The position numbers and the translations under genes are program-made. Below are positions 27,600 through 37,249 of a DNA stretch of 53,186 bases, piece after piece. Under the pieces are notes generated by a model that saw only the letters and a list, made by a program, of their open reading frames with translations, was not told the DNA's origin and ran no database searches. Positions within the stretch are counted from its first letter, which is position 1, and every line of letters starts with the position of its first letter. Origin of the DNA: Pseudomonadota bacterium (GTDB lineage: Bacteria > Pseudomonadota > Gammaproteobacteria > Berkiellales > Berkiellaceae); contig JAFECR010000010.1 of the NCBI GenBank assembly GCA_018242045.1, positions 154,619 to 207,804 on the forward strand. Reading direction: 5' to 3'.

Positions 27600-29114
27600 A
27601 TGCCACGCCACAAGCTTACACAGCACAAAGGTCAAGCCAAAAAACAAGCAAATACACCGTACAAAGAACACCCAAAACACGAGGCCAGGAAACAATTAAA
27701 AGCAGCAAATTATAAAGCAAAAATTAGAAAATCTAATTATAACGTCAACAATCAAGATGAAGCAGGATATATTCCAATCCCACATCAAGCAAAAGTTCAC
27801 TGGCTATTTCGCTTGATTCTTATCAGTGCCGCTATTCACCAAATGGGCAATTTATTACCAACTGCAAACGCACAGCCTGTTCCTCACCGAGCAAAACGAA
27901 ACACAACTTCACATAACTCAATGCAAAATAGTACGCAATCAACAACTAATTGCTCAGTAGGTTGTGAAACTCCCATTAAATCTAATCCTAATTCTACTGA
28001 TCCTAATCTAAGCATAAATGATCAAAACAATTGTACTGTTGCTAGGCTTGCTTTTGATATTGGTTCAGGCGGCACTAAAGTTAAAGGCGCTATTATTAAT
28101 ATTTGCGCTGGCACCCAAGAAGAAATCTATTCGCAGCAATATGCCATAAAATATCGTGCAGATTTAGATAAAAGCGCTGATAATACTTTTTCAGATAAAA
28201 TTCAGCAAGAGGGGCTCAAAGCCATTACCCATGCACAACAGGAATTTCAAGACAAAGTAGCTCAAGAATATCCCCAATTGACGATTGAATCCTGTGGTAT
28301 AGCAACAGCTGCTTTTCGTTCTGCTGGCAATGGTGAGGCTGTTGCTGAAAAATTTTCCACAATTCTTAATATGCCTATTGATATTTTATCCCAGCAAGAG
28401 GAAGGAAAAATTGCTTATCAAGCGGCATTAGGTAAAGCACAAGCAAATAAGCAAACCCTGAATGATCCTATTGTTTGGGATATCGGTGGCGGCAGTATGC
28501 AATTCTCACATTGGGATCGTGATAGTGATACATTCACTATGTGTGGCTCTGAGGTGGCTTCACAAACTGTATTTAAATTAATTACATCTAACATTCCTAC
28601 TTGCAATACTGTCGTAGGAACGGATTTCTCGGACAAACAAGTCCATCAAGCGGTAAAACTCATTTATGATGCATTTCCTGCTGGCGATCCTGCTTGTGAA
28701 AAAATCGTAAATAACATTAAAAATGGCAGTGATGTCGTTGCTGTGGGCTCTTTTCATACTTTAGGGATCAAACCCTTGGTGAATGGTGCTCTTCAATCAG
28801 ATAAAGATGGATTTAGTAAAGCAGATGTCCTGGGAACGTTTGCCAAATTATTAGCGCAAAAGGCAACACCTGAGAATATTTTAAAATATAATCCCAAATT
28901 AATGAAAGATTTTGCGCCAAATCAAGCGGTAGATCTGCTATTAACAGGCACGACCATGAATAAAATGGGAATAGCGCAAGCTAATACCATGCAAATCAAT
29001 AACGCTGATGGCTTATTGTTCCATGGCTGTCCATGGCGAGCTGCTAAAACAATCGAAAATGAAGAAAGCGTAAACGATATCACTACCACTTTGCGAAATA
29101 CTAAACTAGTGTAA
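27600..29114 (+). CDS. Exported or membrane-anchored Ppx/GppA-like phosphatase-fold protein
   Basis: 504 residues. Residues 1-65 are rich in K, H and Q with no family match. A hydrophobic segment at 66-84 ends near TANA (88-91) and resembles a late signal peptide or anchor; a Ser/Thr/Asn-rich linker follows to about 145. The rest has the ASKHA phosphatase layout of Ppx/GppA (and GDA1/CD39 relatives): AFDIGSGGTKVK (151-162), ATAAFRSA (235-242), IDILSQQEEG (260-269; SxxEE-type) and WDIGGGSMQF (293-302). Many cysteines in the mature part fit an oxidising compartment. Cytosolic Ppx/GppA have no such N-terminus. Substrate (polyphosphate, ppGpp or nucleotide) cannot be told. Confidence 0.75.
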   Translation: MPRHKLTQHKGQAKKQANTPYKEHPKHEARKQLKAANYKAKIRKSNYNVNNQDEAGYIPIPHQAKVHWLFRLILISAAIHQMGNLLPTANAQPVPHRAKRNTTSHNSMQNSTQSTTNCSVGCETPIKSNPNSTDPNLSINDQNNCTVARLAFDIGSGGTKVKGAIINICAGTQEEIYSQQYAIKYRADLDKSADNTFSDKIQQEGLKAITHAQQEFQDKVAQEYPQLTIESCGIATAAFRSAGNGEAVAEKFSTILNMPIDILSQQEEGKIAYQAALGKAQANKQTLNDPIVWDIGGGSMQFSHWDRDSDTFTMCGSEVASQTVFKLITSNIPTCNTVVGTDFSDKQVHQAVKLIYDAFPAGDPACEKIVNNIKNGSDVVAVGSFHTLGIKPLVNGALQSDKDGFSKADVLGTFAKLLAQKATPENILKYNPKLMKDFAPNQAVDLLLTGTTMNKMGIAQANTMQINNADGLLFHGCPWRAAKTIENEESVNDITTTLRNTKLV

Positions 29115-29170
29115 ACCGTAAAGATGGTTGCAAGCTTAAATGTTTTACAGGCAAGGATGCCTCAGCTCAC

Positions 29171-29650
29171 TTAAGCTAAATATTCAATCTCATTAATTTC
29201 ATATTCAATTTCACCACTTGGAGTTTGCACCAAAACAGCGTCATTCTTGTTTTTGCCAATAATAGCGCGAGCAATAGGAGAATTGACGGATATCATCCCA
29301 AGCTTCAGATCTGATTCATCATCACCGACAATTTTATATTTGACTTCTTCATCGGTTGACACATTAATTAAAGTCACCGTCGTGCCAAATACAACTCGAC
29401 CCGTTTTAGGCAGTTTCGTCACATCGATAATTTGTGCATTGGCAAGCTTACTTTCAACTTCCGTGATCCGGCCTTCTAAAAAAGCTTGTTGCTCTTTTGC
29501 GGCGTGATATTCTGCATTTTCTTTTAAATCCCCGTGGCCTCTTGCTTCTGCAATGGCTTCAATAATTTTGGGGCGTTCAACCGTCTTTAAACGATTTAAT
29601 TCTTCTCGCAATTTTTGCGCGCCATTGACAGTCATTGGAAACTTAATCAT
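29171..29650 (-). CDS. greA: Transcription elongation factor GreA
   Basis: Rescues backtracked RNA polymerase by stimulating transcript cleavage through the secondary channel. 159 residues, standard length: an N-terminal coiled coil (residues 8-75) with the tip acidic pair in [18 protein letters not shown], then the FKBP-like C-terminal domain ending [10 protein letters not shown]. Overlaps the carB stop by four bases, so it is expressed with carA-carB. Confidence 0.97.
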   Translation of the reverse strand: MIKFPMTVNGAQKLREELNRLKTVERPKIIEAIAEARGHGDLKENAEYHAAKEQQAFLEGRITEVESKLANAQIIDVTKLPKTGRVVFGTTVTLINVSTDEEVKYKIVGDDESDLKLGMISVNSPIARAIIGKNKNDAVLVQTPSGEIEYEINEIEYLA

Positions 29651-32600
29651 TTTACTTTAACCCTTAAGTGCAGATCTTGAATTGGCGAAATAGGTTGATC
29701 TTTTTGATATGATAAGGCTAACACTTGTGCCCGAGCCCCAGACAGCGTCGTGGTGTAACATACTTTATGCATTACTGCGTTACGGCGGATAGCGTTGGAA
29801 TCAGCAATGGCTTGTCTGCCTTCGGTTGTATTGATAATAAAAGCAATTTTATCATTTTTAATGCTATCAACAATATGTGGCCTTCCTTCATTCATTTTTC
29901 GTATCATATCGCATTGTAATCCTGCCTGCGTGAGAGCTTGCGCAGTACCTCGAGTTGCTAACAGCTTAAAGCCAAATTGTTGCAATTTTCTCGCTATTTC
30001 AATCACGCCTGATTTATCGGCATCTCGTACGCTGATAAGCGCATAACCTTGAGAAGATATTTGAGGTGCCAAGGTAGCAAGTTCACTTTTAGCATAGGCT
30101 TGGGCAAAATTATTACCTACCCCCATGACTTCACCAGTGGATCGCATTTCAGGCCCAAGAATGGGATCAACCCCCGGGAATTTCTCAAAAGGAAAAACAC
30201 TTTTTTTAACGGCATAAAATTCAGGAATACGCTCATTAAGCATTTTTTGCGCTTTTAAGTTTTTGCCTACCATGCAACAGGCAGCAATTTTAGCTAAAGA
30301 CACACCAATGACTTTAGAAATAAAAGGCACTGTTCTTGCAGCCCGCGGATTTACTTCTAGCACGTAGATTTGGTTATCTTTGATTGCAAACTGTGCATTA
30401 ATCAACCCAACCACGGCCAACTCTTTGGCCATCTTTCGCATGTGATCTCTTAATTGGTTTTGGATAGCCTCACTTAAACTAAATGGCGGCAAAGAACAAG
30501 CAGAATCACCAGAATGAACTCCAGCTTGTTCAATATGCTCCATAATGCCACCAATAAGTACGTTATCACCATCACAAACAGCATCAACGTCGACTTCAAT
30601 TGCATCATCTAAAAATCTATCAAGTAAAATAGGCGAGTCTTTAGTGATGTTAACTTGTCGTTGCATATAATCGCGCAATTCTTCGTCTGAATATACAACT
30701 TCCATTGCTCTGCCACCTAACACATAAGATGGGCGAACAATTAAAGGATAGCCTATTGAATTGGCAATAATAAGTGCTTCCTCGATGGTTGCTGCCATGC
30801 CATTTGGCGGTTGTAATAAATTAAGGCGATTAATCATTTGTTGAAAACGCCCTCTGTCTTCTGCTCTGTCGATTGCATCTGGGCAAGTCCCAATAATCGG
30901 CACGCCTGCTGAGGCTAAAGCTTTCGCTAATTTAAGCGGCGTTTGGCCACCAAATTGCACAATCACCCCTTGCGGTTTTTCCAAGTGAACAATTTCTAAC
31001 ACATCTTCTAAGGTTAAAGGTTCAAAGTATAAACGATCGGATGTATCGTAATCGGTTGAAACTGTTTCAGGATTACAGTTCACCATGATGGTTTCAAAAC
31101 CTTCTTCTCGCATGGCTTGCGCGGCATGCACACAACAATAGTCAAATTCTATGCCTTGACCAATTCGATTAGGACCACCGCCGAGCACCATAATTTTCTT
31201 ATTGTTATTAGGAAGTGCTTCACATTCTTCCTCATAAGTAGAATAAAGATAAGCCGTTTCGACTGAAAACTCTGCCGCACAACTGTCTACTCTTTTATAA
31301 ACTGGTCGCACGCCTAATTCATGGCGCCGTTTACGCAAAGATTGTTCTTTTATCCCTAAAAGCTCAGCTAACCGATGATCTGAAAACCCTTTGCGTTTTA
31401 ATTGCAACAAAAGGGTTTTATTGATATCACCAAACCCTAAACTGGAAAGTTTTTTCTCTGCTTGTACTAAATCTTGTATTTGAGCTAAAAACCAAGGATC
31501 AATATGTGTTAATTGATAAATGTCTTGAACATCAAAGCCTAAACGAAAAGCATCACCAATATACCAAAGTCTTTGCCAACTGGGGCGTTGCAAGTTTTGC
31601 CGAATTTCTGCTTTGGCATCGCTTTTCGTTATATCCACAACTGATTCTAAGCCAAACAAGCCTACTTCCAAACCACGAATGGCTTTTTGTAAGGATTCTT
31701 GAAAAGTTCGGCCAATCGCCATCACCTCTCCTACCGATTTCATTTGGGTAGTCAAAATAGGATCGGCTTGTGGAAATTTTTCAAAATTAAAGCGAGGGAT
31801 CTTAGTCACGACATAGTCGATAGTGGGTTCAAACGAGGCCGGTGTTTGACATTGCGTAATTTCATTAGCAAGTTCATCTAAAGTGTAACCTACTGCTAAT
31901 TTTGCTGCTACTTTCGCAATAGGAAAACCCGTTGCTTTGGATGCCAAAGCCGAAGATCTGGAGACTCTTGGGTTCATTTCAATCACATGTAGTTCGCCAG
32001 TTTTTGGACAAATGGCAAACTGCACATTCGAACCACCGGTTTCTACGCCTATTTTGCGCAAAACGGCAATAGCCGCATCTCGCATCCTTTGATATTCTTT
32101 GTCGGTTAGCGTTTGGGCTGGCGCAACAGTAATGGAATCACCCGTATGAATACCCATGGCATCGACGTTTTCAATTGCACAGACAATGATGCAGTTGTCA
32201 TTTTTATCCCTAACAACTTCCATCTCAAATTCTTTCCAGCCAATGATAGATTGTTCAATCAACAATTCATGGGTTGGAGAGCAGTCTAAACCTCTTTTAC
32301 AAATTTCTTCAAATTCTTCAAAATTATAAGCAATACCACCGCCACTGCCGCCCAAAGTGAATGAAGGCCGAATAATAGTGGGAAATCCAATTTGCGCCTG
32401 TGCCATTTTTGCGCTTTCTAAGCTATGTGCCATCACCGACTTTGGCATGGCAAGCCCTATTTCTTTCATGGCTTGACGAAATTGTTCTCTATCTTCTGCT
32501 TTATCTATTGCTGCTTGATTAGCACCAATCAATTCCACATTGAATTGTTTTAATATGCCTTGGCGAACCAAGTCCAACGCACAGTTCAGCGCTGTTTGTC

Positions 32601-32874
32601 CACCCATGGTAGGCAAAATAGCATCAGGGCGTTCCTTTTCAATAATTCGTGCCAATATACCCCATTGAATGGGCTCGATATAAATGGCATCTGCCATTTG
32701 GGGATCCGTCATGATAGTGGCGGGGTTGGAATTGACCAATATCACTCTAAAACCGTCTTCCTTCAAAGCTTTGCAAGCTTGTGCGCCTGCATAGTCAAAT
32801 TCACAACCTTGACCAATGACAATTGGTCCGGCACCAATAACTAAAATGCTTTTGATGTCTGTTCTTTTTGGCAT
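29647..32874 (-). CDS. carB: Carbamoyl-phosphate synthase large subunit
   Basis: Makes carbamoyl phosphate from bicarbonate, ammonia and two ATP for arginine and pyrimidine synthesis. 1075 residues, full length. Two homologous ATP-grasp halves are present: the first begins [25 protein letters not shown], the second [24 protein letters not shown] near residue 560. An oligomerisation domain lies between them and a C-terminal MGS-like allosteric domain (about 935-1075) completes the protein. Starts 3 bp after carA. Confidence 0.97.
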   Translation of the reverse strand: MPKRTDIKSILVIGAGPIVIGQGCEFDYAGAQACKALKEDGFRVILVNSNPATIMTDPQMADAIYIEPIQWGILARIIEKERPDAILPTMGGQTALNCALDLVRQGILKQFNVELIGANQAAIDKAEDREQFRQAMKEIGLAMPKSVMAHSLESAKMAQAQIGFPTIIRPSFTLGGSGGGIAYNFEEFEEICKRGLDCSPTHELLIEQSIIGWKEFEMEVVRDKNDNCIIVCAIENVDAMGIHTGDSITVAPAQTLTDKEYQRMRDAAIAVLRKIGVETGGSNVQFAICPKTGELHVIEMNPRVSRSSALASKATGFPIAKVAAKLAVGYTLDELANEITQCQTPASFEPTIDYVVTKIPRFNFEKFPQADPILTTQMKSVGEVMAIGRTFQESLQKAIRGLEVGLFGLESVVDITKSDAKAEIRQNLQRPSWQRLWYIGDAFRLGFDVQDIYQLTHIDPWFLAQIQDLVQAEKKLSSLGFGDINKTLLLQLKRKGFSDHRLAELLGIKEQSLRKRRHELGVRPVYKRVDSCAAEFSVETAYLYSTYEEECEALPNNNKKIMVLGGGPNRIGQGIEFDYCCVHAAQAMREEGFETIMVNCNPETVSTDYDTSDRLYFEPLTLEDVLEIVHLEKPQGVIVQFGGQTPLKLAKALASAGVPIIGTCPDAIDRAEDRGRFQQMINRLNLLQPPNGMAATIEEALIIANSIGYPLIVRPSYVLGGRAMEVVYSDEELRDYMQRQVNITKDSPILLDRFLDDAIEVDVDAVCDGDNVLIGGIMEHIEQAGVHSGDSACSLPPFSLSEAIQNQLRDHMRKMAKELAVVGLINAQFAIKDNQIYVLEVNPRAARTVPFISKVIGVSLAKIAACCMVGKNLKAQKMLNERIPEFYAVKKSVFPFEKFPGVDPILGPEMRSTGEVMGVGNNFAQAYAKSELATLAPQISSQGYALISVRDADKSGVIEIARKLQQFGFKLLATRGTAQALTQAGLQCDMIRKMNEGRPHIVDSIKNDKIAFIINTTEGRQAIADSNAIRRNAVMHKVCYTTTLSGARAQVLALSYQKDQPISPIQDLHLRVKVK

Positions 32875-32877
32875 TGC

Positions 32878-34068
32878 TTAGTTCAACTCTAAAGCGATTG
32901 TTGAAGATTTTTGGCTTTGTTTGCGATAGGTAAGCATCGCTTCGATAAAAGGATTAAATATTTGTCTTGCATCATTTGGACCAGGCCCTGCTTCAGGATG
33001 ACCTTGAAAACCAAATAGCGGCAAAGTGCGATGCTTAAAACCTTGAAGGGTATTATCGAATAAGGAACGATGCGTGATAACGAATTCTTTATTCAGACTT
33101 TGCTCATCTACCACAAAACCATGATTTTGACTGGTTATCAATACCTTTTGATTTTCTAAATCTCTAACAGGATGATTGCCGCCATGATGCCCAAATTTCA
33201 TTTTATGGGTTTGAGCGCCACAAGCCAGCGCTAATAATTGATGCCCCAAACAAATACCAAATAAAGGCATTTCACGATGCATAAAATGTTTGATAGCATC
33301 AATCGCATATTGGCAAGGTTTTGGATCACCAGGCCCATTTGATAAAAACACCCCATCTGGCGCAAGCGACAACACATCTTCTGCTGTTGTTTTAGCATTA
33401 ACAATGGTAATACGACATCCTAAATCGTATAAACAACGTAAAATAGTTTTTTTAATGCCAAAATCATAAGCAACCACATGGAATTCACTGCCCTGAAGTA
33501 CCCTTTGCTTAGACCATAATCCTTTTTCTGCCCATTGATAAGAAAAGGGTGTACTTACTTCTTTTGCTAAATCCAGCCCTTCAAGACTGCTTGAACTACG
33601 ACAAAGCTGTAAAGCCTTTTGAGCAATTTCTTCGCTCATTTGTGGTGCGCTTAAGATACAACCTCGCATTGCCCCTTTTTCACGAATTAACCGTGTTAAA
33701 CGTCGGGTATCGATTTCAGCAATTCCTAACACACGATTTTCCGATAAAAAAGCTTCAAGTGAGGATTGGTAACGCCAATTACTTGCCTGATAGGGAAGCT
33801 GTCGAATAATAAGCCCCTTGGCATATATTTTTTCTGATTCTTTGTCATCTTTATTTACACCCACATTCCCTATATGAGGGTAAGTTAAGGTGATTAATTG
33901 ATTAGCATAGGAAGGATCTGTTAGGATTTCTTGATAACCTGTCATTGCAGTATTAAAAACAACTTCCCCCAGAGCATAATTTTCCGGGTGACTTAAATGC
34001 CCAAAACCTACGCCTTCAAATAGGGAACCATCTTCAAGTGCTAGTAGTGCAAAACGAGGCAACTTCAC
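32878..34068 (-). CDS. carA: Carbamoyl-phosphate synthase small subunit (glutaminase)
   Basis: Hydrolyses glutamine and channels ammonia to CarB. 396 residues with the class I amidotransferase triad C273 (GICLGHQ), H357 and E359 (FQGHPE). The GTG at 34068 is the first in-frame start; a TTG two codons later (34062) has GGGGGG at better spacing and may be the true start. The leader contains the small inverted repeat GGCAT/ATGCC (34087-34099), whose role is unknown. Confidence 0.96.
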   Translation of the reverse strand: MKLPRFALLALEDGSLFEGVGFGHLSHPENYALGEVVFNTAMTGYQEILTDPSYANQLITLTYPHIGNVGVNKDDKESEKIYAKGLIIRQLPYQASNWRYQSSLEAFLSENRVLGIAEIDTRRLTRLIREKGAMRGCILSAPQMSEEIAQKALQLCRSSSSLEGLDLAKEVSTPFSYQWAEKGLWSKQRVLQGSEFHVVAYDFGIKKTILRCLYDLGCRITIVNAKTTAEDVLSLAPDGVFLSNGPGDPKPCQYAIDAIKHFMHREMPLFGICLGHQLLALACGAQTHKMKFGHHGGNHPVRDLENQKVLITSQNHGFVVDEQSLNKEFVITHRSLFDNTLQGFKHRTLPLFGFQGHPEAGPGPNDARQIFNPFIEAMLTYRKQSQKSSTIALELN

Positions 34069-34134
34069 CCCCCAAGCTATTTATTAGGCATAAAATGCCC
34101 GTATTTTATCCCTTCTTAGCTAGGATGTCTATTA

Positions 34135-35679
34135 TTAAAAATCAAGGGATTTTCTTGATTTAGCTGAGGGTGCTTGTGTTTGAGTTAGTGCTTCTACCGC
34201 CTCAAGTATTTGTTTTCGCTTAGGGCTATCTTGGGGATATTCTTTAGGATCTAAACTCGGCTTAAGGCCTGCTTCTAATACTGCTACCATTAATTGTACT
34301 GCTAAATCGTCATCGCCAGCTGCCATCACAACCACTTCATCAATACCAGTACTTTCTTGATAAGCTTTGGCCTGAGCAACGATCACTTTGGTAACTTGAT
34401 CTTTATTTTTATTTGTAAGCTGATCGGCTTTCACAGTAACTGACGTTAAATAACTATTTCTTTCTCCTTTTCTTCTAAATACCATCTCAGGTAAAGCCTC
34501 TCCCTTTTCTGTTTTAAATTGATAATGATAACTGACAGTGCCTTTCTCGGATTTCTTATTAACCGAATTGGTCTTTGAAATACCAAGTTGAGGCAATTGC
34601 GAGACAAATTGGCTTTTTGCTTTGTGCAAAGCATCCTGTGAAGCTTCCTCTTTTAATCGAGGCCTTACAGCTTGTTTATCTTCAAAACGCACCGCTTTTT
34701 TATCTTCGCGAATTTGCGGCTCGTGTTTGGCAATTTCAAATGCCTTTTTGATTTTGTTTTTACTTTGTAGTGATAATCCTGCACAAGCTTGAAGCTTTTC
34801 TAAAATATAAATGACAGCTTGTTTATCCATGCGCAACTCATTGCTTGCTTCTTTGCCTTTCATTTCTATTTCTTGTTCTAATAAATCAAGCTCATGACAA
34901 AAAAAGCGTGATACTTTTTCCATTGCAGTGGGATCTGCCTCTAGTATGGCTAATCGTCTTACCATGTTATAGTATTTTTTACAAAGTGGGCTTTTGGTGG
35001 CTTCTACACGATTATAAAGATAGCCATTAATCATTTGTACAACGTGAGATTGTATGCCTATATGCTTTTTAATCTTTTTGGTAACCCTTTTTGAGATCTC
35101 AAAACGTTTTTCGTGTTTAAACGCTTTACCTGCTGCCCTTTTACCGAGCCAACTCCCTGCAAATGCACCAAGCACGGTTAAACCAGCAACCCCTCCCACA
35201 GCAGCAACACCGCCTGCGATGGCAGCCCCAACTGCTCCGCCTATTGCCGTGCCAACTATTGGAATAACAGAGCCAATCGCAGCACCAATTAAAGCTCCTA
35301 AACCAATACCACCTATAATTGTTAAAGAGGTTTTGACTCTATTTGAACTCACAATATCTTTGCCAGCATAATAAATATCTTTAAAAACATCTACCAATCT
35401 TTCAACAACCGTGCCTTTATTCTCTGATTTTTTCAAGGTTGAAATCGCAGTAACATTATTCATTTCCTCTAATTCAAGACCTGCATTAATCAAATCTTCT
35501 AAGCGGTTCTTTGATTTCGCAGGAACATCATGTTTGGGTACTTTTTCTTCAAGCCAAGATAAAATGTCAGCCACTTCTTCACTTTCTGTGTCACTATTTT
35601 CTTCTGAAAACTCATCAAAGGAGCGACTTCCTTTACCAATGGCATCCGGCGGTAATGGTGGTTTAACGGGCTTAACCAT
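34135..35679 (-). CDS. Orphan protein with a glycine-zipper membrane segment
   Basis: 514 residues from ATG 35679 (MVKPVKPP), chosen because AGG lies seven bases upstream. Not recognised. Residues 1-90 are acidic and probably disordered. Residues 119-180 form a long glycine/alanine-rich hydrophobic segment with many GxxxG spacings, the make-up of glycine-zipper proteins that oligomerise in membranes. It is followed by a strongly basic stretch (190-207), a charged helical middle (215-350) and a compact beta-alpha module (about 378-478: strands, a long helix, then EVVVMAAGDDDLAVQLMVAV). That module loosely resembles LPD7-type domains and the C-terminus of the 938-residue orphan. Located after carA on the same strand, divergent from the next gene. 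Confidence 0.7.
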   Translation of the reverse strand: MVKPVKPPLPPDAIGKGSRSFDEFSEENSDTESEEVADILSWLEEKVPKHDVPAKSKNRLEDLINAGLELEEMNNVTAISTLKKSENKGTVVERLVDVFKDIYYAGKDIVSSNRVKTSLTIIGGIGLGALIGAAIGSVIPIVGTAIGGAVGAAIAGGVAAVGGVAGLTVLGAFAGSWLGKRAAGKAFKHEKRFEISKRVTKKIKKHIGIQSHVVQMINGYLYNRVEATKSPLCKKYYNMVRRLAILEADPTAMEKVSRFFCHELDLLEQEIEMKGKEASNELRMDKQAVIYILEKLQACAGLSLQSKNKIKKAFEIAKHEPQIREDKKAVRFEDKQAVRPRLKEEASQDALHKAKSQFVSQLPQLGISKTNSVNKKSEKGTVSYHYQFKTEKGEALPEMVFRRKGERNSYLTSVTVKADQLTNKNKDQVTKVIVAQAKAYQESTGIDEVVVMAAGDDDLAVQLMVAVLEAGLKPSLDPKEYPQDSPKRKQILEAVEALTQTQAPSAKSRKSLDF

Positions 35680-35822
35680 AAACTTACCTACTTTATTTTT
35701 ATTCAAAATTGTAAAAATTAGACATTGAGGCTTTATATAAAATTCAGTATTTTTCACTGAATATATAGGGGTTGATTTTGGTCAATAAGGAGAAGGTACA
35801 CCTAATTTTCGCAGTAATATAA

Positions 35823-35851
35823 TTGACTTGATTTGGGGTAAACAGTACCAT
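35823..35851 (+). promoter_or_regulatory. Candidate sigma-70 promoter of the polytopic orphan gene
   Basis: TTGACT (35823-35828) and TACCAT (35846-35851) are 17 bp apart, 29 bp before the ATG at 35881. Confidence 0.45.
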
Positions 35852-35880
35852 TTCATTTTTTAATTAAAAGAAAGTCTTCC

Positions 35881-37089
35881 ATGCAACAACGTAAAACCTT
35901 CGGTGAACTGCGCAAAAAGCCTCAAATAATCACGCAAAAACAATCTCAAACAGCAGCAGTTTCTACACCTATCGTTTCAGCAGCTGATAAAGCACCGTCT
36001 GTGGACGTTTCAGAATCTTTAACTCCAGCTTCTGCAGAAGAAAAAGAGACAGCACAGCTACCAAATCCACATTTGATGTTACTGGCAGCTGGTATCGCTG
36101 TTTTGGGAGCGTTTTTACTTGCCAGTAACCTTTTCATATTGTCTTGGTATCAACTAGATGTTGCCTATGGTGGCCTCATCCTTTTATCGATGGGCACCAT
36201 TGGCTTGAGCCATGGTCTTAGTCAAACTTTCGAACTACCAAAATATAACTTATGGCATAAATTAAAAGACTTTTCTAAAGATCATCTGTTTTTATGTGGT
36301 TGTACTGGGATTGGTATTTTAATGGTTAATCCTTGGGTAACTTTGATTGGGTTCTTTACAGGCTTTTGGCTTGAAAGCACTGAACCAAAGTTATTAGAGA
36401 CTACAAAAAATATGCTAACAAAATTAAAAAAATTCTTTTCAAAGGAAAACAGACAAACTCTATCAAATAATTATTTTGAGTCCTTGCGGAATAAACCTTT
36501 ACAACATATCTGTCTTTTAATCGGATTGGCGCTTGGGTGTTTTGTTTATGCTTGTATGTTGCCATGGGCATTACCTCTCATGATCAGCATTTGCCTACCA
36601 TTAATCGAGCTTTGTGCCAAAAGCTGTGTATTTATCACAAAATCCTTATTAGGCGGATATTTGCCAAGTTTAGGGTTATTGGCCTTGACTATGAGTATTT
36701 GTGTTATAACTTTTTTAGCACCTCTTTTATTGTTTAGCGCATCAGGTGCTTGGCTTGGGTTTCACTATGGCAAATACTTAGATGCATTTCAATTGTATTT
36801 TCGTAGTAAAACTGTTGAAAAAGCACTATCAACCAATCTCTACTTCGTTGAAAAAATACGCGCAACCAAACACTGTGTCAATGCCAAAGCTTCTGAGTTA
36901 AACGCACACTTGCAAGCCCCTATCGTTCCAACTTTTGTAAAACCGTTATTGTTAGATCTTCCTAATAAACCGATACTTCTCCAGCATCAAGAAGTAATCT
37001 TAAGGCCAGTTGATATTACAACTGAAGCAAATGAAACAATTTCTACAAGCAATACGAATAATGAAATTTTGGCACCAAAATTAACATAA
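35881..37089 (+). CDS. Orphan polytopic membrane protein
   Basis: 402 residues, not recognised. A polar, Ala/Ser/Thr/Glu-rich N-terminus (1-60) precedes hydrophobic segments at about 64-88, 93-112, 136-163, 207-238 and 262-295. A lysine-rich loop at 168-205 and a polar tail after 300 are probably on the cytosolic side. Several TM segments contain cysteines (C139, C141, C211, C220, C225). No transporter or enzyme motif is evident. It begins a plus-strand pair with the ankyrin protein that follows 160 bp later. Confidence 0.7.
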   Translation: MQQRKTFGELRKKPQIITQKQSQTAAVSTPIVSAADKAPSVDVSESLTPASAEEKETAQLPNPHLMLLAAGIAVLGAFLLASNLFILSWYQLDVAYGGLILLSMGTIGLSHGLSQTFELPKYNLWHKLKDFSKDHLFLCGCTGIGILMVNPWVTLIGFFTGFWLESTEPKLLETTKNMLTKLKKFFSKENRQTLSNNYFESLRNKPLQHICLLIGLALGCFVYACMLPWALPLMISICLPLIELCAKSCVFITKSLLGGYLPSLGLLALTMSICVITFLAPLLLFSASGAWLGFHYGKYLDAFQLYFRSKTVEKALSTNLYFVEKIRATKHCVNAKASELNAHLQAPIVPTFVKPLLLDLPNKPILLQHQEVILRPVDITTEANETISTSNTNNEILAPKLT

Positions 37090-37249
37090 AATTAAAGCCG
37101 TAAGGTAAGGATTACGTAATTCATTGATACAGCCAAGGCCATGCTAACACTTGTAATTACCTCAAAAAAAAAACTTGAAAGCCCTAGTAATTCTCAATAT
37201 AATCTCGTTTTCTTACTAATTAAGCGCAAGATTTAAAAATGAGGTAACA

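Noticed and set aside
29149..29162. Small hairpin AGGCA/TGCCT between the convergent Ppx-like and greA genes as a terminator
   Set aside because: Five-bp stem without a T-run on either strand; too weak to call.
34087..34099. ArgR or PyrR-type operator upstream of carA (GGCAT-AAA-ATGCC)
   Set aside because: The inverted repeat is only 5 bp per arm and does not match the ArgR box half-site (TGAAT). It could be chance, so no regulator is assigned.
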